Shown here in pieces: positions 17,061-23,639 of a stretch of 23,639 bases of DNA. Every line of letters starts with the position of its first letter. Within the stretch, counting starts at the first letter, position 1. The stretch lies in the NCBI GenBank assembly GCA_035581425.1, contig DATJVP010000078.1, forward strand, positions 1 through 23,639. The letters run 5' to 3'. Position numbers and translations under genes: made by a program. This DNA is from DASZHJ01 sp035581425 (GTDB lineage Bacteria; Pseudomonadota; Alphaproteobacteria; ATCC43930; CGMCC-115725). Below the pieces are notes generated by a model. That model was not told the DNA's origin. It saw only the letters and a list, made by a program, of their open reading frames with translations, and searched no databases.

Positions 17061-18161
17061 ATGGAAGCAAATGCAGCGCGAGCTGGCGGCCGGACTCTCA
17101 CGCGTCGCACCGCCACGAAACTCCTTTTTGCCGCGGCGAGCACGGTCTTCGCTCCGAGCCTGGCCCGGTCAGCCGACAAGAAGGTTTTCCTGCTGACCTG
17201 GGGCGGAACCATCCAAGCCATGCTCGAGCGCGACAACTGGGCGAAGAAATTCGCGGATACGACGGGATACGAGGTTGTGCTCGTTCCGAAGGCTACGGGT
17301 ACGGAGATCATGGCGACGGCGATCGCCCAGAAATCGAATCCCCAGGTCGACGTCGTCCAGTCCGATCTGCTGCCATGGCTCGGCGCGATAGAGCAGGATC
17401 TCTATGCTCCTCTGGACAAGGGCGCGGTGCCGAATCTCGCGAGCCTCTATCCGCCGGCGCTCATCAAGGGAAAGGACGGCGCGCAGGTCCTGGGCGTCGA
17501 GCCCTACGGCGACGTCTTCGCGCTCATCTACAACAAGGACATCTTCGCGCAGAACAAATGGGCGCCACCTTCTCAGTGGACAGACATGGAGCGGCCGGAG
17601 CTGCAGGGCAAGCTCCTCATTCCGCCGCCGACCTCGATCTACGGAATCTATTTCCTCATCATCGCCGCGCGGGCGCACGGCGGCAGCGAGAACAACATTG
17701 AGCCCGGCTTCGAGGTGATGAAGAAGATCGGGCCGGGCGTCGTCGATTGGAGCGACACCTTCGCGAAGATGTCTCAGTTCCTGGCGGATGGAACGGCTGC
17801 GCTCGCCTTCCACGGCATCGCCGGCGCGCTCGACATGGTCGCGCGCAAGCTGCCGGTCGGCTACGCTGTCCCGACGCCCGTCTATATGAGCCCCACCGCC
17901 ATGGGCGTCATGAAGGGCGGTCCGAACAACGCGGGGGGCTCCGCGTTCCTCAATTGGTGGATCAGCCCGGAAGTGCAGAGCTACCGCGCGGAGACTTACG
18001 GGCAGACCGTCATGAACCGCGAGGTGAAGCTCTCCGAAGCGGCCGCGGCCAAACTGCCGGACCAGCAGAAACTCTCGAAGCTCGTCGAGGTGGATTACGC
18101 GACGGTGTTGAAGAACCGGATGGCCTGGGTCGATCGTCTCCAGCGCGAGGTCGTGAAGTAG
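17061..18161 (+). CDS. ABC transporter substrate-binding protein, polyamine (PotD/PotF) type
   Basis: This 366-residue periplasmic binding protein belongs to the iron/polyamine-type family (SBP_bac_1/6/8-like). The N-terminus carries LTRRTATKLLFAAASTVFAP, a twin-arginine followed by a hydrophobic stretch and a probable ARSA cleavage site near residue 35, so export by the Tat route is plausible. The mature part opens with KVFLLTWGGTIQAML and has YGDVFALIYNKDIF and FLNWWISPEVQSYRAETYGQ, typical of this family. GGGAGGGG precedes the ATG by about six bases. It is the first gene of a binding protein-ATPase-permease-permease set. The ligand may be a polyamine or related amine, but that is inference. 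Confidence 0.88.
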   Translation: MEANAARAGGRTLTRRTATKLLFAAASTVFAPSLARSADKKVFLLTWGGTIQAMLERDNWAKKFADTTGYEVVLVPKATGTEIMATAIAQKSNPQVDVVQSDLLPWLGAIEQDLYAPLDKGAVPNLASLYPPALIKGKDGAQVLGVEPYGDVFALIYNKDIFAQNKWAPPSQWTDMERPELQGKLLIPPPTSIYGIYFLIIAARAHGGSENNIEPGFEVMKKIGPGVVDWSDTFAKMSQFLADGTAALAFHGIAGALDMVARKLPVGYAVPTPVYMSPTAMGVMKGGPNNAGGSAFLNWWISPEVQSYRAETYGQTVMNREVKLSEAAAAKLPDQQKLSKLVEVDYATVLKNRMAWVDRLQREVVK

Positions 18162-18193
18162 GTCACGCTCGCAGCCTCTCCGAGCCCGACGCG

Positions 18194-19261
18194 ATGTCGC
18201 TCGAGATCGTCGACCTCGTGAAGGTGTTCGGTGCGGTGCGTGCCGTCGACGGGGTCAGCCTCTCGGTCGCTGGCGGAGAGTTCTTCACCCTGCTCGGTCC
18301 TTCCGGTTGCGGCAAGACCACGCTCTTGCGGCTCATCGCGGGTATATATCAAGCCAGTAACGGCTCGGTGCGGCTCAACGGCCGCGACCTAACCGCGGCG
18401 CCGATGCACACGCGCAATCTCGCGATGGTCTTCCAGAGCTTTGCGCTCTTCCCGCATCTCAGTGTCTTCGACAACGTCGCATTCGGATTGCGGACCCGGC
18501 GCGTGCCGCGCGAGGAGATCCGCCAGCGCGTGAAGGAGGCGCTGGCGCTCGTGAAGCTCGACGCCTTGTCAGAGCGCTTCCCGGCGCAGCTCTCGGGCGG
18601 CCAGCAGCAGCGCGTCGCGCTCGCCCGGGCTCTCGTCGTGCGGCCCGATCTGCTGCTCTTCGACGAGCCCCTCAGCAATCTCGATGCGCGATTGCGCGAC
18701 GAGATGCGCTTCGAGATCCGCGACTTGCAGCGGCGGATCGGCATCACCACGGTTCTGGTCACGCACGACATCGAGGAAGCCTTCGTGATGTCCGACCGGA
18801 TGGCGGTGATGCAGGCCGGCAAGATCATGCAGATCGGCCGCGCCGACGAGATCTATCGATCTCCCGCGAGTCGCTTCGTCGCCAACTTCGTGGGTCCGAT
18901 CAACGAGCTCGCGCTGACTCGCGTCGAGACGATCGATGGACGACGGCGCGGCATTGCAGCGGGCGAGCTAACGGTATGGCTTCCGCAAGCCGGGGCGGGC
19001 GCCGGAAGGGGATCGGCGAGTCTCGTGCTCCGGCCGGAGGCGCTGCGCGTCGCTGCCGGCGATGTCGGCACCGAGAACCGCTTTCCCGCGGAGATCGTGG
19101 ACGTCGTCTACCTCGGCGGCAGCAGCGAGTGTCGCGTCAAGGTCGGCAACCTCCGTCTTTCCGCCGTGATGCCCAGCTCTGCTGCGGCGAGATTTCGTCC
19201 TGGCGAGCCCGTGAGCGTCGGATGGGATGCGAATGACGGGGTGATGCTCGATGCGGGATAG
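18194..19261 (+). CDS. ABC transporter ATP-binding protein, PotA type
   Basis: This 355-residue ATPase has Walker A GPSGCGKTT, Q loop MVFQSFALFPHLSV, signature LSGGQQQRVALARAL, Walker B LLLFDEPLSNLDARL, and H loop LVTHDIEEAF. A C-terminal TOBE-like beta domain (about 240-355) is seen in polyamine, iron and sugar importers. The frame is open far upstream, but the ATG at 18194 gives the family's normal start (MSLEIVDLVKVFG) 32 bases after the binding-protein stop. The ribosome binding site is weak. It overlaps the next gene by 11 bases. Confidence 0.94.
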   Translation: MSLEIVDLVKVFGAVRAVDGVSLSVAGGEFFTLLGPSGCGKTTLLRLIAGIYQASNGSVRLNGRDLTAAPMHTRNLAMVFQSFALFPHLSVFDNVAFGLRTRRVPREEIRQRVKEALALVKLDALSERFPAQLSGGQQQRVALARALVVRPDLLLFDEPLSNLDARLRDEMRFEIRDLQRRIGITTVLVTHDIEEAFVMSDRMAVMQAGKIMQIGRADEIYRSPASRFVANFVGPINELALTRVETIDGRRRGIAAGELTVWLPQAGAGAGRGSASLVLRPEALRVAAGDVGTENRFPAEIVDVVYLGGSSECRVKVGNLRLSAVMPSSAAARFRPGEPVSVGWDANDGVMLDAG

Positions 19262-20114
19262 CGCCGCCCGCGCACCCTGGCTCTTCGCGGCGCCACTTCT
19301 CCTCGTGATGGCCGCGGGCTTCGTGTGGCCGCTGCTGCAGGCGCTCATCAACAGCTTCCATCCCAATACGCCGCAGGGCATCGACGCGGGGCAATGGACG
19401 CTCGGCAACTACGCGCGGCTCTTCGATTCGTTTTACGGCGGCGTTCTCGTGCGTACGCTCCGGATCAGCATCATGGTGACTGCGATATCGGCTCTGCTCG
19501 CTTATCCCGTCGCGCTGTTCCTTGCGCGCCTGCCGCCGCGCGCGCAATCTCTCGTCATTCTCGCCTATGTCAGCCCCTGGCTCGTCAACACAGTGGTCAA
19601 GGCCCTCGGCTGGACGCTGCTGCTGCGCACCAATGGCGTGGTCAATACGGTGCTCCGCGGCCTCGATGTCATCGCTTCTCCGTTGAAGCTCATGCTCAAC
19701 GAGGCCGGCGTCGTCATCGCGCTCATCCCCGGACACTTCATTTTCGTGCTGTTACCGCTCTGGGCCGCCGTGAGCGGACTTGATCCCGCACTCACCTGGG
19801 CCGCAGGCACGCTGGGGGCGCGTCCCAGCGCCATCTTCTGGCGCGTCGTGCTGCCTCTAACTTTGCCGGCCTTCGTCGCGGGCCTCGTCATCAATTTCAT
19901 CATGAACATGACGGCCTTCGCGATTCCGATGTTCCTGGGCGGCCAGCGGAACCTGGTCGCCTCGATGCTGGCATATCAGGTCAATCTCATCTCCTTGGAC
20001 TGGCCGCTCGGTGGGGCGCTTGCAGTGATGCTGCTGGCGCTCACGCTGATCCTCGTCTGGGCGGGACAGAGAGCCGCGAGTTTCCTCACGGCAGGGCGAG
20101 GCCTCAGGCCATGA
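19251..20114 (+). CDS. ABC transporter permease, PotB/PotH type
   Basis: This 287-residue inner-membrane protein has about six membrane segments, starting with LFAAPLLLVMAAGFVWPLLQ. The EAA loop is AAGTLGARPSAIFWRVVLPL followed by TLPAF. The YARLFDS and VSPWLVNTVVKALGW segments are typical of the PotB/PotH family. It starts within the end of the ATPase gene and overlaps the next permease by four bases. Confidence 0.93.
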   Translation: MRDSAARAPWLFAAPLLLVMAAGFVWPLLQALINSFHPNTPQGIDAGQWTLGNYARLFDSFYGGVLVRTLRISIMVTAISALLAYPVALFLARLPPRAQSLVILAYVSPWLVNTVVKALGWTLLLRTNGVVNTVLRGLDVIASPLKLMLNEAGVVIALIPGHFIFVLLPLWAAVSGLDPALTWAAGTLGARPSAIFWRVVLPLTLPAFVAGLVINFIMNMTAFAIPMFLGGQRNLVASMLAYQVNLISLDWPLGGALAVMLLALTLILVWAGQRAASFLTAGRGLRP

Positions 20115-20881
20115 TCCGCGCGATCAATTTCGCGATGCTGATCGTGGTCCTCGCGCCGGTGGTCGTGGTGATATGGATGTCGCTCACGCCGACATCGATG
20201 TTCGTGCTCCCGCTCACGCAATTCTCCCTGCGCTGGTACCGAGAGGCGCTGTCCTACCCAGGCTTCGTCGATGCCTTCGTCCTGAGCGCGGAGCTCGCAT
20301 TCCTAGCGGCGGCGATCACCCTCGTGCTGTGTTTCCTCGCGGTATATGGAATCGTACGCTATCGGCCCCGCGGCGCTGCCGCGCTCAGGGGCTTCTTTAC
20401 GGCGCCAATCCTCGTTTCGGCCGTCGTCTTCGGCATTGCCATGCTGCAGTTCGTGAACCGGATCGGCATCTACAATCAGTTCGTAGGCTTGCTGCTGGCG
20501 CATGTCGTGCTCGTCGTTCCCTTCGCGATCCGCTCGCTGGAAGCCACCGTGCGAGCCGTTCCGGAGGAACTCGAATGGGCCTCCATGATCCTCGGAAGGA
20601 GTCGGCTCAGCACCCTTCTCCGCGTCACGCTGCCGCTTTGCGCGCGCGGCCTCGTGACCGGGTTTCTCTTCTGCTTCTTGCTATCCTTCTCCGAGGTGAC
20701 GACAACCATATTCATGACGGGACCCAGCTTGCAGACGCTGCCCGTCCGCATCTACACCTATATGTCCGATCGGATCGATCCGACCGTCGCCGCTGTCTCG
20801 GCGCTCGTCGTCCTCGTCTCGATCGTCGTGCTCGTCCTCCTCAATCTATTGGGCGGGCTCCGCCGTTTGACCTCGCAATAG
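20111..20881 (+). CDS. ABC transporter permease, PotC/PotI type
   Basis: This 256-residue inner-membrane protein is the second permease of the polyamine-type importer. Membrane segments begin with NFAMLIVVLAPVVVVIWMSL. The FSLRWYREAL segment is the usual PotC/PotI one, and the EAA loop is EWASMILGRSRLSTLLRVTL followed by PLCARG. It overlaps the preceding permease by four bases (ATGA) and ends 17 bases before the crotonase gene. Confidence 0.93.
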   Translation: MIRAINFAMLIVVLAPVVVVIWMSLTPTSMFVLPLTQFSLRWYREALSYPGFVDAFVLSAELAFLAAAITLVLCFLAVYGIVRYRPRGAAALRGFFTAPILVSAVVFGIAMLQFVNRIGIYNQFVGLLLAHVVLVVPFAIRSLEATVRAVPEELEWASMILGRSRLSTLLRVTLPLCARGLVTGFLFCFLLSFSEVTTTIFMTGPSLQTLPVRIYTYMSDRIDPTVAAVSALVVLVSIVVLVLLNLLGGLRRLTSQ

Positions 20882-20898
20882 CCGTCGGAAACTCGCTC

Positions 20899-21678
20899 AT
20901 GAGCGACGACCTCCTCATCGACCACGATGCCGGCGTCACGACGCTGACCATCAACCGCCCGCCCCTAAATCTCATGACCATCCCGCTGCTGCGTGCGATC
21001 GTGGACGCGCTGAAGGTGCTGCGCGACCGGGACGAGACGCGCGCCATCGTGATCCGCGGCGCGGGAACTCGAGCGTTTTGCGCCGGGGCCGATCTCAAAG
21101 GCGAGGACGAGACCAACCCTGCCAATGCCGGCGAGGCTCGCGCCATCGGCATGCACATGATCGACCTGATCGAGGAGCACCCGAAGCCCATTATCTCAGC
21201 CGTACGCGGTTGGTGCATCGGCGGGGGTACCGCGATCGCTTGGCCCTGCGACATCAGGCTCGCCGCGGCCTCCGCCAAGTTCCGCGCGGGCGACATCTAC
21301 CTCGGACTTGCCCCGAGCTGGGGGCTCGGCAACGCGCGGCTTGTCCATTATCTCGGCCGCAATCGTACCTTGGACACTTCTCTGCTCGGCGACGACATCA
21401 CCGCGCAGGAGGCCTATGATTGGGGACTCGTCACGCGGGTCTTCTCGGACGAATCCTTCGATGCGGAAGTCGCACGCATCGCGCATAAGCTTGCGGGTGG
21501 TGCGCCGCTTCCCATCCGCGCCATCAAGGAAAGCGTGCGCGCGCAGTACCGGGATTCCCCGGACCGTGCGATGCTGCTGACGGAGCGCTGGCATCGAATC
21601 ATCCGCGATTCCGAGGACGCCAAGGAGGGCATTCGCGCCATGATCGAGAAGCGCAAGCCCGCTTTCAAGGGACGCTGA
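20899..21678 (+). CDS. Crotonase (enoyl-CoA hydratase/isomerase) family protein lacking both canonical Glu
   Basis: This 259-residue protein has the crotonase fold that binds acyl-CoA. The oxyanion-hole segments are intact: RAFCAGADLKG (59-68) and RGWCIGGG (103-110). The two hydratase glutamates are not. Aligning by eye with mammalian enoyl-CoA hydratase, the GGGCEL Glu becomes Ala112 (GGGTAI) and the QPEI Glu becomes Asp132 (AGDI). The C-terminus AMIEKRKPAFKGR is typical of the family. By family logic it may stabilise a CoA enolate for decarboxylation, isomerisation, hydrolysis or retro-aldol cleavage rather than simple hydration. It lies 17 bases after the permease and 10 before the acyl-CoA synthetase, so probably in the same transcript. 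Its ribosome binding site is weak. The reaction is unknown. Confidence 0.88.
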   Translation: MSDDLLIDHDAGVTTLTINRPPLNLMTIPLLRAIVDALKVLRDRDETRAIVIRGAGTRAFCAGADLKGEDETNPANAGEARAIGMHMIDLIEEHPKPIISAVRGWCIGGGTAIAWPCDIRLAAASAKFRAGDIYLGLAPSWGLGNARLVHYLGRNRTLDTSLLGDDITAQEAYDWGLVTRVFSDESFDAEVARIAHKLAGGAPLPIRAIKESVRAQYRDSPDRAMLLTERWHRIIRDSEDAKEGIRAMIEKRKPAFKGR

Positions 21679-21688
21679 AAGACATCGC

Positions 21689-23639
21689 ATGCGCGCCAAA
21701 GCTGCCCCAAGGATCTCTATCGCACGCATCTTCGAGCCCCGGCGCGTCGCCGTCTTCGGCGCCTCGGACGACCGCGACAAATGGGGCGGGCGCATCATGC
21801 ATTACCTCGCGCTGCACGGGTTTGCGGGCGAGATCGTGCCCCTCAATCCACGACGCGAGAGGGTGCGGGGCCTCAAATGCTACGCGCGCGTCGCCGACGC
21901 GCCGCCGGTCGATGTCGCGGTGATCGCGGTTCCCGCAGGGATCGTCCCGCAGACGATCCGAGATTGTGCGGCGGCGGGCGTCGGCTGCTGCGTCATCATC
22001 ACCGCGGGCTTCGCCGAAGCTGGCCCCGAGGGCGCGGCCGCGCAGGACGAGCTCGCGAGGATCTCCGCGGAGACCGGCATGCGGCTGGTGGGCCCCAATT
22101 GCCTCGGGCTCATCAACTTTCGCAACGGCATGGCGCTCACCTCTGCCCGTGTACTCGATGTCGAGAAGATCATTCCCGGCCATATCGGGCTCGTCTCGCA
22201 AAGCGGCGCGCTCATGCTCTCGGTCTATAACCGCGCGCACGACCACGGCATCGGATTCAGCCAACTCGTCTCGGTTGGCAATCAAGCCGACCTCGATGTC
22301 TGCGATTTCTTCGAGCACATGATCGACGACCCGGACACGCACGCTATTTGCCTTCACATCGAGGGCCTGGCGGATGGGCGCCGGCTTCTTCGTCTGCTCG
22401 ACCGCGCGCGGCAGGCGCGGAAGCCAGTGGTGGTCCTCAAGACGGGGCGCAGCGAGCAAGGGGAAGCGGCTGCGCGCTCGCACACCGCGAGCCTCGCCGG
22501 CTCCTATCCGGTATTCGCAGCAGCCTGCCGGGAGTCCGGCGCGATCCTCGTCGACGATCCCGACGTCATGGTGCTCGTGGCGGATTTCATCCTGCGCAAT
22601 GGACCTGCGCGCGGCGACGGCATCGGTATCGTCTCGTCGTCTGGCGGAATGAACGGGACCGTCGTCGATCGGATGGCCGATCGAGGCCTCCGGCTCGCGC
22701 GCTTCGCCGAGGCCGCGCGCGCGACATTGCAGACGGTAATGCTGCCGGGCCATCTCGACAATCCCGTCGACATGGGGACGCGCCGGCAAGAAATCGGCGG
22801 CGTTGCCGCGATCGCGGCGCCAGTCGTCTCGGCGCTCGCCGCCGATCCCGATGTCGGCGTGATCCTCATTCCCCTTACGACGACCCCTAGCTATGAGGCG
22901 TCCGTGACCGCGCTCGCGGAGGCCCTCCGCGACTGCGGCAAGCCCACGCTCTTCGTGGTGACGCCGGGCTCGGTCGCCACGGGCGTACGCGCGATCATCC
23001 GCGACCGCGGCATCCTACACTGCGATCGTCTAGACGACGGCATACGGGTGCTGGAGGGTTATCTCTCCTACAAGCACGATCGAGCATCCGCAGAGGCCCC
23101 GCCACCGTCGCCCTTGCCGCCGCTCCCCTCGCGCTCCGGCTATCTGAGCGAGCCCGAAGCCAAGGCGCTGCTCGCGACGTTCGGACTTCGTGTGACGCGC
23201 GAGCGGCGCGCGCGCAGCGCTGCTGCGGCGAGCGAGGCGGCCGGCGCGATCGGTTACCCGGTCGTGCTGAAGGGCGTCAGCGATAAGGTCGTGCACAAGA
23301 GCGACGCGGGCCTGGTGCGGCTCGGCCTCACCGATCGGCTCTCGGTCGAGGCCGCCTTCAATGAGGTGACCGCGAAGCTCAAAGGATTGGACCCGGACGC
23401 GCAGGAGTGCGTCTTGGCGGAGATGGTGTCGGGAGGGCTCGAGCTCATCCTCGGAGCCAAGCGCGATCCGCAATTCGGCCCGGTCGTCCTCGTGGGCGCG
23501 GGCGGCGTGCTGGTCGAGCTCATGCGGGACGTCGAGGTGGCGCTCGCGCCGGTATCGCGTGAAGCGGCAGAGGCGATGCTGAGGCGGTTGCGCATCTGGC
23601 CGCTGCTGCAAGGTTTCCGCGATCAGCCCCGCCGCGACG
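21689..23639 (+). CDS. NDP-forming acyl-CoA synthetase (acetate-CoA ligase family), 3' end beyond the window
   Basis: The frame is open from ATG 21689 to the window end, about 650 residues of a family usually near 700, so roughly the last 50 are missing. It has an N-terminal CoA-binding Rossmann domain (about 10-130, RRVAVFGASDD, VGPNCLGLIN), succinyl-CoA-synthetase-like domains with LVSQSGALMLS, the phosphorylated-His region GRSEQGEAAARSHTASLAG (His265), and a C-terminal ATP-grasp domain from about 490 (GYPVVLKGVSDKVVHKSDAG). Such enzymes activate an acid to its CoA thioester with ATP. Members act on acetate, citrate-like acids and, in Sphingobium FerA, ferulate. Following a crotonase-family gene it recalls the FerB-FerA pairing, but the partner here lacks the usual glutamates. 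Substrate unknown. Confidence 0.92.
   Translation, partial: MRAKAAPRISIARIFEPRRVAVFGASDDRDKWGGRIMHYLALHGFAGEIVPLNPRRERVRGLKCYARVADAPPVDVAVIAVPAGIVPQTIRDCAAAGVGCCVIITAGFAEAGPEGAAAQDELARISAETGMRLVGPNCLGLINFRNGMALTSARVLDVEKIIPGHIGLVSQSGALMLSVYNRAHDHGIGFSQLVSVGNQADLDVCDFFEHMIDDPDTHAICLHIEGLADGRRLLRLLDRARQARKPVVVLKTGRSEQGEAAARSHTASLAGSYPVFAAACRESGAILVDDPDVMVLVADFILRNGPARGDGIGIVSSSGGMNGTVVDRMADRGLRLARFAEAARATLQTVMLPGHLDNPVDMGTRRQEIGGVAAIAAPVVSALAADPDVGVILIPLTTTPSYEASVTALAEALRDCGKPTLFVVTPGSVATGVRAIIRDRGILHCDRLDDGIRVLEGYLSYKHDRASAEAPPPSPLPPLPSRSGYLSEPEAKALLATFGLRVTRERRARSAAAASEAAGAIGYPVVLKGVSDKVVHKSDAGLVRLGLTDRLSVEAAFNEVTAKLKGLDPDAQECVLAEMVSGGLELILGAKRDPQFGPVVLVGAGGVLVELMRDVEVALAPVSREAAEAMLRRLRIWPLLQGFRDQPRRD

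Overview
This 23.6 kb window is GC-rich DNA whose gene content points to an alphaproteobacterium, most likely of the order Hyphomicrobiales (Bradyrhizobium/Rhodopseudomonas-like). The pointers are a FixJ-type receiver-HTH module, a PHA phasin with PhaR-type operators, a DUF3309-like small membrane protein, a groESL operon whose GroEL has a short tail, and large catabolic ABC-transporter operons. The genus is inferred from gene style, not measured.

Region 1 (1-733) has no gene I can defend. It holds a strong intrinsic terminator at 556-595. Region 2 (734-5506) is one very large gene encoding a signalling protein of about 1590 residues. It joins a CheB-type methylesterase, a CheR-type methyltransferase, a coiled coil, two PAS domains, a histidine kinase, two receivers and a LuxR/FixJ-type DNA-binding domain in one chain.

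Region 3 (5507-10201) is a compact neighbourhood of stress and storage genes. It contains two very small genes on the minus strand (58 and 29 residues), a decayed universal-stress-protein tail, a phasin preceded by two TGC-rich palindromes, a DUF3309-like membrane peptide, a 67-residue unknown protein, and groS-groL on the minus strand. The phasin ends in a clear UUCG-loop terminator. The groS leader has a palindrome and a hairpin but no recognisable CIRCE element.

Region 4 (10202 to the end) is a plus-strand array of twelve genes with many 4-11 base overlaps. First comes a complete dipeptide/oligopeptide-type ABC transporter (binding protein, two permeases, two ATPases) whose last gene overlaps hutF, formimidoylglutamate deiminase. 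After 83 bases a second complete importer of the polyamine/PotFGHI type follows (binding protein, ATPase, two permeases). Then come a crotonase-family protein lacking both canonical catalytic glutamates and an NDP-forming acyl-CoA synthetase that runs off the window end. The layout suggests uptake of one or two nitrogenous substrates, hydrolytic deimination, CoA activation and crotonase chemistry. The substrate is not identifiable from sequence alone. The orphan hutF and the unusual crotonase make this the best candidate for an undescribed pathway here.
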